Both the position numbers and the translations under genes were made by a program. Shown one piece after another: positions 1-8,243 of a DNA stretch of 64,000 nt. Source of the DNA: an uncultured Paracoccaceae bacterium (lineage in GTDB: Bacteria; Pseudomonadota; Alphaproteobacteria; Rhodobacterales; Rhodobacteraceae); assembly GCA_947500135.1 (NCBI GenBank), contig CANMQX010000013.1, positions 1-64,000 on the forward strand, given 5' to 3'. The notes under the pieces are model-generated. The model made no database searches, was not told the DNA's origin, and saw nothing but the letters and a program-made list of their open reading frames with translations. The number at the start of each line of letters is the position of its first letter. Position 1 is the stretch's first letter.

Positions 1-7
1 ATAAAGC

Positions 8-45
8 GACTCTGATCCCCCGAGCAACTGACTCTGATCCCCCGA
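8..45. repeat. Iterons of a plasmid origin (two copies, 22-bp period)
   Basis: The 16-mer GACTCTGATCCCCCGA occurs at 8-23 and again, identical, at 30-45, so the period is 22 bp, about two helical turns. A degenerate start of a third copy follows near 52. Direct repeats on one face of the helix just upstream of a Rep gene are the usual binding sites of plasmid initiators. The array may continue to the left of the window, so the copy number is a minimum. Confidence 0.75.
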
Positions 46-66
46 TCCCGGACTCGACCCGTGGCC

Positions 67-75
67 TGTGGATAA
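67..75 (-). promoter_or_regulatory. DnaA box
   Basis: The plus strand reads TGTGGATAA, which is TTATCCACA on the minus strand, a perfect match to the DnaA-box consensus. It lies between the iterons and the replication initiator gene, where host DnaA would assist opening of a plasmid origin. Confidence 0.7.
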
Positions 76-131
76 CTATGCTGGGTGTCAATGAAACGAC
101 GAATCCCAAAAAATGGGATCGGAGCAGGTAA

Positions 132-1109
132 ATGGCAGTGGCAGGCAGGTTATCCGGACAAACCGGAGATTTCTTCGTGTGTGATTTTTTCGCACCAAAC
201 CCCAAACATGATTTAGCATCGATGGAGCATCCGCTCTTTTCGCTTTCGACCCGGCCGGACAGGCGCATCCTAAACTATACCCATAATGATGCCGAGGTCA
301 CGGTGACCCCGTCGGTTAAAGGCCGGGCCACGATCTTTGACGCTGATATTCTGATCTTTTGCATCAGCCAGTTGATGGCGGCGATCAATGCAGGCCGCAA
401 GACCGCCCGCACCCTGACCCTGACGGCCCATGATCTGTTGCTGGCCACAGGGCGTGAAACCAGTGGTGACAGTTACCGCCGCCTGCGTGATGCGTTCGAA
501 CGTCTGGCAGGCACCCGGATCACCACCAATATCATGACGGGTGACAAGGAGGTGACCAGCGGGTTTGGTCTGATCGAAGCCTGGGAGATCGTGCGCAAGA
601 CCCGGGCCGGGCGGATGGTCAGCGTGACGGTGACGTTGTCGGAATGGCTCTACCGTGCGGTGCTGTCGAAATCGGTCCTGACGCTGAGCCGGGATTACTT
701 CACTTTGCGCAAACCGCTGGAGCGGCGGATCTATGAGCTGGCGCGCAAACATTGCGGGCGGCAGCGGGTCTGGCGGGTGTCGGTTGAGGTGCTGTTGAAG
801 AAATCGGGTTCGACCAGCCCGCGCCGGGTGTTCCGGGCGATGATGCGCGAGATGATCAAAGCGGATAAGCTGCCCGATTATCAACTGACCGAATTGCCTG
901 GTGATATCATCGAAGTCACTGCGCGCGACAAGGACCCCCAGGTGATCGAACGTGGGCTGGCCCCGGTCACGTTAGAGCAGGGCAGGGCGCTGATGCCCGG
1001 TGCGGATATCTATGCGCTGGAAGCCGCATGGCGGGCCGGGTTGACCCGCATACCCGCCAATCCCGATCAGGCGTTTCTGGCCTGGCTGGCGACGGCACCC
1101 GATATTTGA
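132..1109 (+). CDS. repA: Plasmid replication initiator protein (RPA family)
   Basis: This 325-residue protein belongs to the replication initiator protein A (RPA) family of alphaproteobacterial plasmids, which bind iterons and start plasmid replication. The N-terminal block DFFVCDFF...SMEHPLFSLSTRPDRR is the family hallmark. It is followed by the winged-helix core (residues about 60-250), including DILIFCISQLM, a helix around RRLRDAFERLAGTRI and RKPLERRIYELARKHCG. The ATG at 132 keeps the whole conserved N terminus; a second ATG at 222 would cut it. Two iterons and a DnaA box lie directly upstream. No partition genes (repAB/parAB) are visible to the right, so any partition system would sit left of the window or elsewhere. 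Confidence 0.9.
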   Translation: MAVAGRLSGQTGDFFVCDFFAPNPKHDLASMEHPLFSLSTRPDRRILNYTHNDAEVTVTPSVKGRATIFDADILIFCISQLMAAINAGRKTARTLTLTAHDLLLATGRETSGDSYRRLRDAFERLAGTRITTNIMTGDKEVTSGFGLIEAWEIVRKTRAGRMVSVTVTLSEWLYRAVLSKSVLTLSRDYFTLRKPLERRIYELARKHCGRQRVWRVSVEVLLKKSGSTSPRRVFRAMMREMIKADKLPDYQLTELPGDIIEVTARDKDPQVIERGLAPVTLEQGRALMPGADIYALEAAWRAGLTRIPANPDQAFLAWLATAPDI

Positions 1110-1283
1110 TGGCACCGACCATGGTGGTCAGGTTTCCGTTTTCATGATGCTGGCTTCACGATAAAGCCACTATCATGTTAAAGAGTGAGGCTGTATGAGC
1201 CGGGAAACGTGTTTTTATCTTGATATATTTATTGCGGCACCGCGCCGATTTTTAACCAGCATTCTCAACCAAGAGATCATGAC

Positions 1284-2123
1284 GTGATTATTAGTCCACA
1301 ACACCAGTTTGCCTTTGTGCATATCCCCAAATGCGCCGGGACATCCGTGCGCCATCAGCTACGCCAATGTGACCCTGATCACATCTTTCTGGGCCGTCCG
1401 GGCGAACATCCGGTTCTGGGTCAGATTGATTATGCCCATATCCCGATGGCGCAGCTGCGCGACCATTTCCCTGACTATTTCGCTGATGTGCAGCGCTATG
1501 ATGCCTTTGCCCTTGTCCGGGCGCCACTCGACCGGTTCGGGTCCAGCCTGCGGCAATTGATGTGGCAATATGAAGAACGCCCGATGACACTGATCCCGCG
1601 TGATGAGTTGCGCGAGACCACGCTGCGGCTGCTGGATGAGGTGGCCGCACAGATCGACAATCCAAGCTATCAATATATCTTTTTCACCCGGCAATCCGAT
1701 TACATCTTTGCAGGCGAAGAACAGGTGATTGATCATGTGCTGCCGATCTCGCTTGTGCCAGAGATTATGGATTACTTTTCCACCCGCACCGGGGTGACGC
1801 TCGACCGCGAACGCCGCAGTAACCAGAATGTCGAGTTGCGCTTCAAAAGCATCGGCGGGTTGGCCTACGGGGTGAACCGTTTTGTGCGCCGCGCCCTGCC
1901 TGCGGGTCTGCATTCGCGCATCAAGGGGGCGGCGCTCAAACTGATCGCCCGCAAACAGACCGCCGCCGAAGCCAGCGGGCTTTTGGATATGCCCGAGGTG
2001 CAGGATTTCGTCGCGGAACATTACGCCCGTGATGCGCAGATTTTCCAGACGATTGCCGGGCAGACAGAAAACCTGCGCAGCCAGTTGCAGGCCGCCGCAC
2101 TTTCGCGCATCGATCTGACCTGA
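1284..2123 (+). CDS. Sulfotransferase family protein, first of a tandem pair
   Basis: A 279-residue protein of the Golgi-type/family 2 sulfotransferases, which move sulfate from PAPS to a carbohydrate. The 5'-phosphosulfate-binding loop FVHIPKCAGTS lies at about residues 10-20, and a 3'-phosphate-binding segment around LVRAPLDRFGSSLRQ at about 75-90. The start is GTG at 1284; an ATG five bases upstream runs straight into a stop. It is followed after 13 bp by a clear paralogue, about half identical by eye. Together with the PAPS synthetase on the minus strand near 20 kb it implies sulfation of the polysaccharide made here. The acceptor sugar cannot be read from the sequence. Confidence 0.85.
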   Translation: MIISPQHQFAFVHIPKCAGTSVRHQLRQCDPDHIFLGRPGEHPVLGQIDYAHIPMAQLRDHFPDYFADVQRYDAFALVRAPLDRFGSSLRQLMWQYEERPMTLIPRDELRETTLRLLDEVAAQIDNPSYQYIFFTRQSDYIFAGEEQVIDHVLPISLVPEIMDYFSTRTGVTLDRERRSNQNVELRFKSIGGLAYGVNRFVRRALPAGLHSRIKGAALKLIARKQTAAEASGLLDMPEVQDFVAEHYARDAQIFQTIAGQTENLRSQLQAAALSRIDLT

Positions 2124-2136
2124 GAAGGAGAGCTTT

Positions 2137-2988
2137 GTGATTATCAGCCATAAGCACAAGTTTGTTTTTGTGCATATTCCCAAATGCGCAGGCACATCGA
2201 TCCGCACCCAAATCCTGAAATCTGACCCTGACGCTACGGCCCTTGGCAAGCCCGGTGAACATCCCGTGTTGGGCACTATTGATTATGGTCATATCGCCCT
2301 TGATCTGCTGCGCCAGCATTTCCCCGATCATGATCGCGACTTGCGCGCCTTTCAGTCCTTTGCCGTTGTGCGTGATCCGCTGGAACGGTTTGGATCAGCC
2401 CTGCGCCAGGTGCTGTGGCAATATGAAGAACGGCCCATGACCCTGATCCCGCCAGAGGAGCTGCGCCAGAAGACCCTGGAGATGCTGGACCGGATCGCAG
2501 CGGAAATTGATGCCCCATCCGCCCCGTTCATCTTTTTCGCGCGTCAGGACAGCTTCATCTTTGATCAGGGCGAACAGGTGGTCGATCATCTGATCCCGCT
2601 GCCGCTGGTCAGTGATTTCATCACCTATATGGCGCAGCGCACCGGCACCCCGATGGATAGCGGGATGCGCGCCAATCAGAATGTGAACCTGCGTTTCAAG
2701 GGGGTGGGCGCCTTGGCTTATAAGGTCAATGGTTTCCTGCGCGCGCGCCTGCCATTGGGGCTGCATACGGCGATCCGTAAGGCGGCACTGGGCGTGCTGG
2801 CCGCCAAGGAGGATGCCGCACAGGCCAGTGGCGTGCTTGACCTGCCAGAGGTGCGCGCCTTTGTTGAAACCCATTACCAGCGTGATATCGCACTCTATGC
2901 CGCCGTGATGTCCGGGGCGGATGCGCTGCAAGCCGGGTTACAGGCGGGTGATCTGTCAGATGTCACCCAGCAGATAGGGGCCGCATGA
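2137..2988 (+). CDS. Sulfotransferase family protein, second of a tandem pair
   Basis: A 283-residue paralogue of the preceding gene with the same PAPS loop (FVHIPKCAGTS), the shared block QYEERPMTLIP near residue 100 and a similar C terminus. It starts with GTG at 2137 behind the Shine-Dalgarno AGAAGGAG at 2122-2129, which overlaps the previous stop. Its end overlaps the next sulfotransferase start in an ATGATG junction. The retained PAPS motifs in both copies argue for two active enzymes, perhaps acting at different positions or on different residues. This is inference from motifs only. Confidence 0.85.
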   Translation: MIISHKHKFVFVHIPKCAGTSIRTQILKSDPDATALGKPGEHPVLGTIDYGHIALDLLRQHFPDHDRDLRAFQSFAVVRDPLERFGSALRQVLWQYEERPMTLIPPEELRQKTLEMLDRIAAEIDAPSAPFIFFARQDSFIFDQGEQVVDHLIPLPLVSDFITYMAQRTGTPMDSGMRANQNVNLRFKGVGALAYKVNGFLRARLPLGLHTAIRKAALGVLAAKEDAAQASGVLDLPEVRAFVETHYQRDIALYAAVMSGADALQAGLQAGDLSDVTQQIGAA

Positions 2989-3908
2989 TGGATATGCCTG
3001 CCCGCGCACCGGATTTCATGATTGTCGGTGCGCCGAAATGCGCGACATCAAGCCTGCATCTGTTGCTGTTACAGCATCCCGATATCTTCATGTGTGATCC
3101 CAAGGAGCCGCATTTTTTCTGCACCGATTTGCCCGGGCTGGCCGAAGTGCCGGATGCGGCTGGCTATGATGTGCTTTTTGCGGATGCACCTATGGCGGCG
3201 AAATGGGGTGAGGCATCCGCACTTTATCTGTTCAGCCAGGATGCGGCCAAAAACATCCATGCCGCCAATCCAGACACAAAGATCATCCTGTCGATCCGCA
3301 ACCCCGCAGATGCGGCGTTTTCCTGGTATCACCAGCTGCGTGACGGGTTTCGCGAAGATCAGGCTGATTTTGCAACAGCCTGGGATTTGCAGGAAGCAAG
3401 GGCAGGGGGCCAGCAACTGCCATCTTACTGCCCGGAACCCGCACAGCTGCAATATGGGCCGATCTATACCTATCATGACCAGATCAAACGCTATTTCGAT
3501 ACCTTTGGCCGTGATGCGGTGAAGGTGTTGCGTGTCGAGGATATCAAGGCCGACCCGCAGAAGGTCATCGCCGATTTGCTGACATTCATTGGTGTTGATC
3601 CCTTTGCCGAAACTGTTGATCTGCCGCGCACCAATACCCGCCGCAAGGCGCGCTTTCCGGGGCTGAACCAGTTCCTGACATCGCCGCCCGCAATGCTGCG
3701 CCCGTTGATGACCCCGCTGAAACGCGGGCTGAATCTGATCGGGTTGAAACCCAGCGTGATCATGATGAAACATCTCAGCCAGAAAACCGATGCCGCCGAA
3801 ACCCGGCTGGACCCTGATATGCGGGCCCGGCTGGTGGATTACTTTGCCGCCGATATCACCAAGCTGGAAACATTGCTGGATCAGGACCTGTCATCATGGC
3901 GCAGCTGA
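2985..3908 (+). CDS. Sulfotransferase (NST/heparan-sulfate type)
   Basis: A 307-residue sulfotransferase of a different subfamily from its two upstream neighbours. The 5'-PSB loop is IVGAPKCATSSLHLLLLQHP at about residues 12-32, followed by KEPHFFC, as in heparan sulfate and other carbohydrate sulfotransferases. IILSIRNPADAAFSWYHQ at about residues 100-117 gives the 3'-PB motif with the RNP/S..W pattern. The gene overlaps the one before by four bases and the GT2 after by thirteen, so translation of the three is probably coupled. Three sulfotransferases in a row suggest a multiply sulfated repeat unit. Confidence 0.87.
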   Translation: MMDMPARAPDFMIVGAPKCATSSLHLLLLQHPDIFMCDPKEPHFFCTDLPGLAEVPDAAGYDVLFADAPMAAKWGEASALYLFSQDAAKNIHAANPDTKIILSIRNPADAAFSWYHQLRDGFREDQADFATAWDLQEARAGGQQLPSYCPEPAQLQYGPIYTYHDQIKRYFDTFGRDAVKVLRVEDIKADPQKVIADLLTFIGVDPFAETVDLPRTNTRRKARFPGLNQFLTSPPAMLRPLMTPLKRGLNLIGLKPSVIMMKHLSQKTDAAETRLDPDMRARLVDYFAADITKLETLLDQDLSSWRS

Positions 3909-4990
3909 CCCCGGAACAAATGGATTGGAGCCTGTGCATCGCCACGCTGAACCGTGAAGATGCGCTGCTGCGCACCCTGGAATTCGCGATGGGTCAAACC
4001 TGCCCGCCGCGCCAGATCGTGATCGTGGATGTCAGCGACAATTGGCAGGAGATCCGTGAAAAGGCCAAGGCGCTGCTCTCTGCCGCGCCGCAGATCCAAC
4101 TGGATTATATCACCAGCGATATCCGGTCATCCGCCACGCAGCGCAATCTGGGGTTGGGCCTGTGTACCAGCGATATTGTCTTTATGCTGGATGATGACAG
4201 TTTCATGTTTCCCGATTGTGCAGCGGAAATCCTGCGCGTCTATGCCGCCGATACCGATCATAAGGTGGCGGCGGTCTGTGCCGGGCTGGTGGGTGAACTG
4301 CCCCCGATCAATGACAGCACCGCCACGGCATTGCCTGCTCGTAAGGAATCCGGGCGGCGCCAAAGCTCTTTGGCTTACAAGCTGCTGCACACGAAACTGG
4401 GGCTTTGGATCAATCGCAAGATCCTGCTGCAAAACAAGGATGAGCTGTTCATCAAATATGATGAGCCGCGCCGCGTGCATATCCCTGATCATCTGAACGC
4501 GCTGGAGATCATCCCGCAGAATTTCATGCCGGGGTCAGCCATGACCGTGCGCAGCAAGGTGGCGCTGGATGAACCGTTTGACCCATCCTTGCGTTATTAC
4601 GCGGCCTTTGAAGATCTTGATGTCGCCTATCGCTATGCCCGTCACGGGCTGGTGTTGCAGGCCTTGCCTGCCAAAATTCACCATTACGAGGCGCAAGGCG
4701 GGCGGGTGAAGCGCAAGAAGCTGGTGATTTTCCAGATGCTGAACATGCTGATCTTTCTCAAACGCCATGCCGCCCGGCCCGAGGCGTTTCTGAGCCGTTA
4801 CCGGATCCTGATGCTGCGCCGCATGATCGGGGAGGGGATCAAGGATTTCCTGGCCCGCCGCTGGGACTTTCCGCAATTGCGTGGGGTGTTTGTGGTCATG
4901 CGGGAATGGCGCAAAGTGTGGAACACCGATCTGGACGCCCTTGATCAGTGGTATCCGGAATTCCAGAAACGCATTTTGGATGAGCTTTGA
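3896..4990 (+). CDS. Glycosyltransferase family 2
   Basis: A 364-residue cytoplasmic GT-A glycosyltransferase. WSLCIATLNREDALLRTLE at the N terminus is the nucleotide-sugar-binding start of a GT2 domain, and FMLDDDSFMFP near residue 98-108 carries the DXD-type metal-binding motif. AFEDLDVAYRYARHG at about 240 is the acceptor-side ED motif. It begins inside the end of the sulfotransferase gene (13-bp overlap). The nucleotide sugar and linkage are unknown. Confidence 0.88.
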   Translation: MAQLTPEQMDWSLCIATLNREDALLRTLEFAMGQTCPPRQIVIVDVSDNWQEIREKAKALLSAAPQIQLDYITSDIRSSATQRNLGLGLCTSDIVFMLDDDSFMFPDCAAEILRVYAADTDHKVAAVCAGLVGELPPINDSTATALPARKESGRRQSSLAYKLLHTKLGLWINRKILLQNKDELFIKYDEPRRVHIPDHLNALEIIPQNFMPGSAMTVRSKVALDEPFDPSLRYYAAFEDLDVAYRYARHGLVLQALPAKIHHYEAQGGRVKRKKLVIFQMLNMLIFLKRHAARPEAFLSRYRILMLRRMIGEGIKDFLARRWDFPQLRGVFVVMREWRKVWNTDLDALDQWYPEFQKRILDEL

Positions 4991-5147
4991 GCCTGCGTTT
5001 CAAACATAGGTTGTGCTCGGAAAACCTATAGGAATCCTGAACAAATAAGATAGAATACCAGCTAATCTACATTCATCCGGCACCATGCTGGGCCGTTATT
5101 GTTTTGTATCCCAAAGCCCATGTTTATACAAAAGTGGTCCGGGATTT

Positions 5148-5948
5148 ATGTCAGTTGTTTTGAGCAGGTCATCCATGAAGTGGTATTCTTCAAATAAAGA
5201 TGAAACCATCGCAGTTAATGTGACATCGCAATCTGTTCTTCTGGGTGATCTTAAACAGCGCCTTGAGGCAGTGAACGGGTTTACCGTCGCCACGCTTAAT
5301 CTGGACCATGTGGTCAAGCTGCGCCATGCGGGTGCATTCCGTGATGCCTATGAAGATCACAGCCATATCACCGCTGACGGCAATCCGATTGTCTGGTTGT
5401 TGCGGCTGGCAGGCCAGCAGGTCAGCCTTGTGCCGGGGTCCGAGCTTGTTGAACCGGTGCTGGAAATTGCCGCGTCGATGGATGTGCCCGTTGCGTTTCT
5501 TGGATCCACACCGGCCTCGCTTGAAAAAGCCCGCGAAACCCTGACCGCCCGCTATCCCGGGCTGCGGATCGTGGCCTGCATTGCGCCCGCCATGGGCTTT
5601 GATCCGACCGGCCAGGCGGCTGATGATGCAATCGCTGAGTTGCAGCAAAGCGGGGCCCGGCTTGTGCTTTTGGCTCTTGGCGCCCCGAAACAGGAGGTTT
5701 TTGCCGCAAGGGCGCAGGAACATCTGCCCCAGACCGGTTTTCTGTCAATTGGGGCCGGGCTTGATTTTGTATCCGGCACCCAGACCCGGGCACCCAAACT
5801 GGCACAGCGTCTGGCCCTTGAATGGTTGTGGCGGCTGGTCAATAGCCCAACACGGCTGGCGCGCCGCTATGGCAGCTGCATCCTGATCCTGCCCGAACTG
5901 GTTTGGCGCGCCTTGCGCAGCCGCAGCGGCGGGGCTGTCTCACGGTGA
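5148..5948 (+). CDS. WecG/TagA/CpsF-family glycosyltransferase (GT26)
   Basis: About 266 residues. VATLNLDHVVKLR, ITADGNPIVWLLRLAGQ and VPGSELVEPVLE are the conserved blocks of the WecG/TagA family, whose members add N-acetyl-mannosamine(uronic acid) or related sugars to a lipid-linked primer. LVLLALGAPKQEVFAA and SIGAGLDFVSGTQTRAPKL complete the signature. The start is uncertain: the open frame extends up to 5085, with in-frame ATGs at 5148 and 5175. The 157 bp before it are AT-richer than their surroundings and may hold a promoter. It ends in a GTGA overlap with the aminotransferase gene. Confidence 0.87.
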   Translation: MSVVLSRSSMKWYSSNKDETIAVNVTSQSVLLGDLKQRLEAVNGFTVATLNLDHVVKLRHAGAFRDAYEDHSHITADGNPIVWLLRLAGQQVSLVPGSELVEPVLEIAASMDVPVAFLGSTPASLEKARETLTARYPGLRIVACIAPAMGFDPTGQAADDAIAELQQSGARLVLLALGAPKQEVFAARAQEHLPQTGFLSIGAGLDFVSGTQTRAPKLAQRLALEWLWRLVNSPTRLARRYGSCILILPELVWRALRSRSGGAVSR

Positions 5949-7039
5949 AGAAGCAGGCGCATATTGCTGATCGCGCAGGCTGTGACCGGGTGAAGTTTAT
6001 CGAAAACAAACATCCCGATCTTGGCCTTGTCGCGACTTTGCTGGAAGACTGCGCCAGTGCCAATCAATGGGCTAATTTCGGCCCGCTCTACCACCGCCTC
6101 GCCGCAGATTATGCCGCCCATATGCGCCTTGGCCCCGGGCTTGCGATCACGCCATGTGCCAATGCCGGGATCGCGCTGGAGATGCTGGCGCGCGCGCAGG
6201 CGGCAGAGGCGGATCAACCCACACTGCGGTGGGTTGGATCGGCGTTCAGTTTCAAAAATCTGGGCCGCGGCTATTTCGCGGATATGCAATTTGTCGATTG
6301 CGATGCGCAGGGGGTTCTGGATATCGCTTTGCTAGAGGCGCTGCCGGCAGACAGTTTTGACGGTGTTATCGTCACCAACCCTTTTGGGCTGTTGCAGGAT
6401 TTTGCCCCTTTCATCCGTTTTGCTGAAAAGACCGGCAAAAAGCTGATCATCGATAATGCTGCAGGTCTGGGTCAGGTGATCCCGCCCTGGCCCTGGCAGG
6501 TGTTCAGCCTGCACCACACCAAACCTTACGGCATGGGCGAGGGGGGGCTGGTGCTGTCCCCGGCGGCGGTTACAGAATTGCTGGTTCTGATGATCAACTA
6601 TGATGCGGTGCCGATCAAACCGGCCTATTGGTTGAATAATGGCAAGATTTCCGATCTGTCCTGCGCCTTTCATATCGCCCGGGTGCAACAGGTGGATCAG
6701 TGGAAAGCCGGGTATCTGGAACAACGTGAACGGATTGCAGGCCTGTTTGCCGGTATCGGCGTGCAAAGCCTGCTGCCCGAAGCGGGGGCTGTGCCGGTCA
6801 ATACATTGCCGGTCCTGATGGGCGGGCCGATTGTGCCGGAACGGCTGGATGTGCCGCGTATTGTTGATATCACCCGCCAGTATCAGCCATTGGCGCCCTT
6901 ACCGCAGGCGCAGGCGATCTATGACCAGATCATCAATTTCCCGGTCCATCCTGAACTGGCCCGCTTGTCGGATGCCCAGATCAATCGTGATATCACGCTG
7001 CTGCTGGAGGCCGTCGCAGATCACAAGTCTGCCGATTGA
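5945..7039 (+). CDS. DegT/DnrJ/EryC1/StrS-type PLP aminotransferase-like protein
   Basis: About 364 residues with the fold-type I aminotransferase pattern of sugar aminotransferases. ITPCANAGIALEML resembles the cofactor-phosphate region, LIIDNAAGLGQ carries the aspartate that contacts the pyridine nitrogen, and FSLHHTKPYGMGEGGLV holds the Schiff-base lysine in its usual place before GEGG. The family converts keto-sugars to amino-sugars on nucleotide diphosphates. I choose the GTG at 5945 because it gives a GTGA overlap with the upstream stop; the frame stays open to an ATG at 5903. A four-base ATGA overlap joins it to the next GT4. Confidence 0.78.
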   Translation: MKKQAHIADRAGCDRVKFIENKHPDLGLVATLLEDCASANQWANFGPLYHRLAADYAAHMRLGPGLAITPCANAGIALEMLARAQAAEADQPTLRWVGSAFSFKNLGRGYFADMQFVDCDAQGVLDIALLEALPADSFDGVIVTNPFGLLQDFAPFIRFAEKTGKKLIIDNAAGLGQVIPPWPWQVFSLHHTKPYGMGEGGLVLSPAAVTELLVLMINYDAVPIKPAYWLNNGKISDLSCAFHIARVQQVDQWKAGYLEQRERIAGLFAGIGVQSLLPEAGAVPVNTLPVLMGGPIVPERLDVPRIVDITRQYQPLAPLPQAQAIYDQIINFPVHPELARLSDAQINRDITLLLEAVADHKSAD

Positions 7040-8241
7040 TGGGCACGGGTGCTGCAACCGGACCGGAATTGGTCGCCCTGCCGCCTTTGAAAGCGGTGCG
7101 TGGTCCCAATGGCGGCGCGATCATGACCCAGAAATATATCGAAGGGATTCAGGAACTGGCCAAGACATGGCCTGGGCCGATTACCACCCTTGCGGGATTT
7201 CGCACCAGCATGACCACCGATATGGATCATGTGGAAATCCATGGCGACCAGCCTGTCATCGCAGTTGAACAGCGCCCGGATAATATTGCCCAGCTCAAGA
7301 AACGCCTGTCGAAAGCCGCCGTGGTGATGACCTTCCTGTCACCGCTGGAGGCATATACCGGCCAGATTTGCCAGGAGTTGGGGGTGCCGCTGGTCTATTC
7401 GTCGGAATATGCCCCCACGACTGAACGCCAGATCGTGGATGCTGAAACGCAGAACCCGTTATTGCGTTTGCGCCGCAAAATCTGGATCTGGAATGCCACC
7501 CGTAAACGCCGCGCCATGGCCGCTCAGGCCGTCGGGCTGCAATGCAGCGGCACCCCGGTTTACGAGGCCTATCGCGCCTATTGCGCCAAGAGCCTGTTGT
7601 TTTTTGACAACCGGGTCCGCCATGCAGAGGTTCTGGGTGATGAGGCCATGGCTGCAAAATGTGCCGGGTTTCAGCAGGACCGCCCGCTTAGGCTTGTTTT
7701 TGGTGGTCGTTTGATCGCCATGAAAGGCGTGCTTGAACTGCCAAAGGTTGCCGCCGCGCTGACCCGGCAAGGCACTCCTTATGCGATGGATATCTACGGC
7801 ACTGGCCCGCTGGAAGATGATCTGCGTGCGCAGATTGATGTGGCAGGGTTGACCGAACAGGTACATTTGAAAGGCGCGCTGGATTTCCGCACCGGCTGGA
7901 TCCCGGCTTTGAAAGAACAGGCTGATCTTTTCATCTGCCCACATCCGCAAGGGGACCCGTCCAGTACATATCCGGAGGTCATGTCATGCGGTGTGCCGAT
8001 CGTGGGATATGATAATGAGGCATTTCGGGGCGTTGTTGCTAAATCGCAAGGCGGGATATTGACCCCGATGAATGACCCGGTGGCGTTGGCAAAAGCTGTC
8101 GCGCGGCTTGATCAGGACCGGACAGCACTGGTGGCGCTGGCAGAAAAAGCCCGGGCATTTGCACTGGCGCATTCCTTTGAAAAAACATTTGCCCGCAGGG
8201 CTACCCACCTGATGGAGGCAGCGGGGATTGGGTCAAACTGA
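7036..8241 (+). CDS. Glycosyltransferase family 4 (group 1)
   Basis: A 401-residue GT-B enzyme. LRLVFGGRLIAMKGVLELPKV begins the C-terminal nucleotide-sugar domain at about residue 218, and YPEVMSCGVPIVGYDNEAF is the family E-x(7)-E region, here with the signature HPQGDPSSTYPEVM. The gene starts with ATGA overlapping the aminotransferase stop and ends two bases before the convergent exosortase gene. It is clearly related to the GT4 at 51923-53110, sharing the DPS-TY-E-M-CGVP-GY block and matching spacing, so the two are paralogues within this island. Confidence 0.88.
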   Translation: MMGTGAATGPELVALPPLKAVRGPNGGAIMTQKYIEGIQELAKTWPGPITTLAGFRTSMTTDMDHVEIHGDQPVIAVEQRPDNIAQLKKRLSKAAVVMTFLSPLEAYTGQICQELGVPLVYSSEYAPTTERQIVDAETQNPLLRLRRKIWIWNATRKRRAMAAQAVGLQCSGTPVYEAYRAYCAKSLLFFDNRVRHAEVLGDEAMAAKCAGFQQDRPLRLVFGGRLIAMKGVLELPKVAAALTRQGTPYAMDIYGTGPLEDDLRAQIDVAGLTEQVHLKGALDFRTGWIPALKEQADLFICPHPQGDPSSTYPEVMSCGVPIVGYDNEAFRGVVAKSQGGILTPMNDPVALAKAVARLDQDRTALVALAEKARAFALAHSFEKTFARRATHLMEAAGIGSN

Positions 8242-8243
8242 TC

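Noticed and set aside
1118..1167. Small inverted repeats GACCA/TGGTC and TGGCTT/AAGCCA after repA, considered as a terminator
   Set aside because: The stems are only 5-6 bp and no T-run follows, so a terminator cannot be supported.
5085..5147. Longer start for the GT26 protein at 5085
   Set aside because: The added 21 residues are not family-like and overlap an AT-rich, promoter-like stretch, so an ATG at 5148 or 5175 is more likely.
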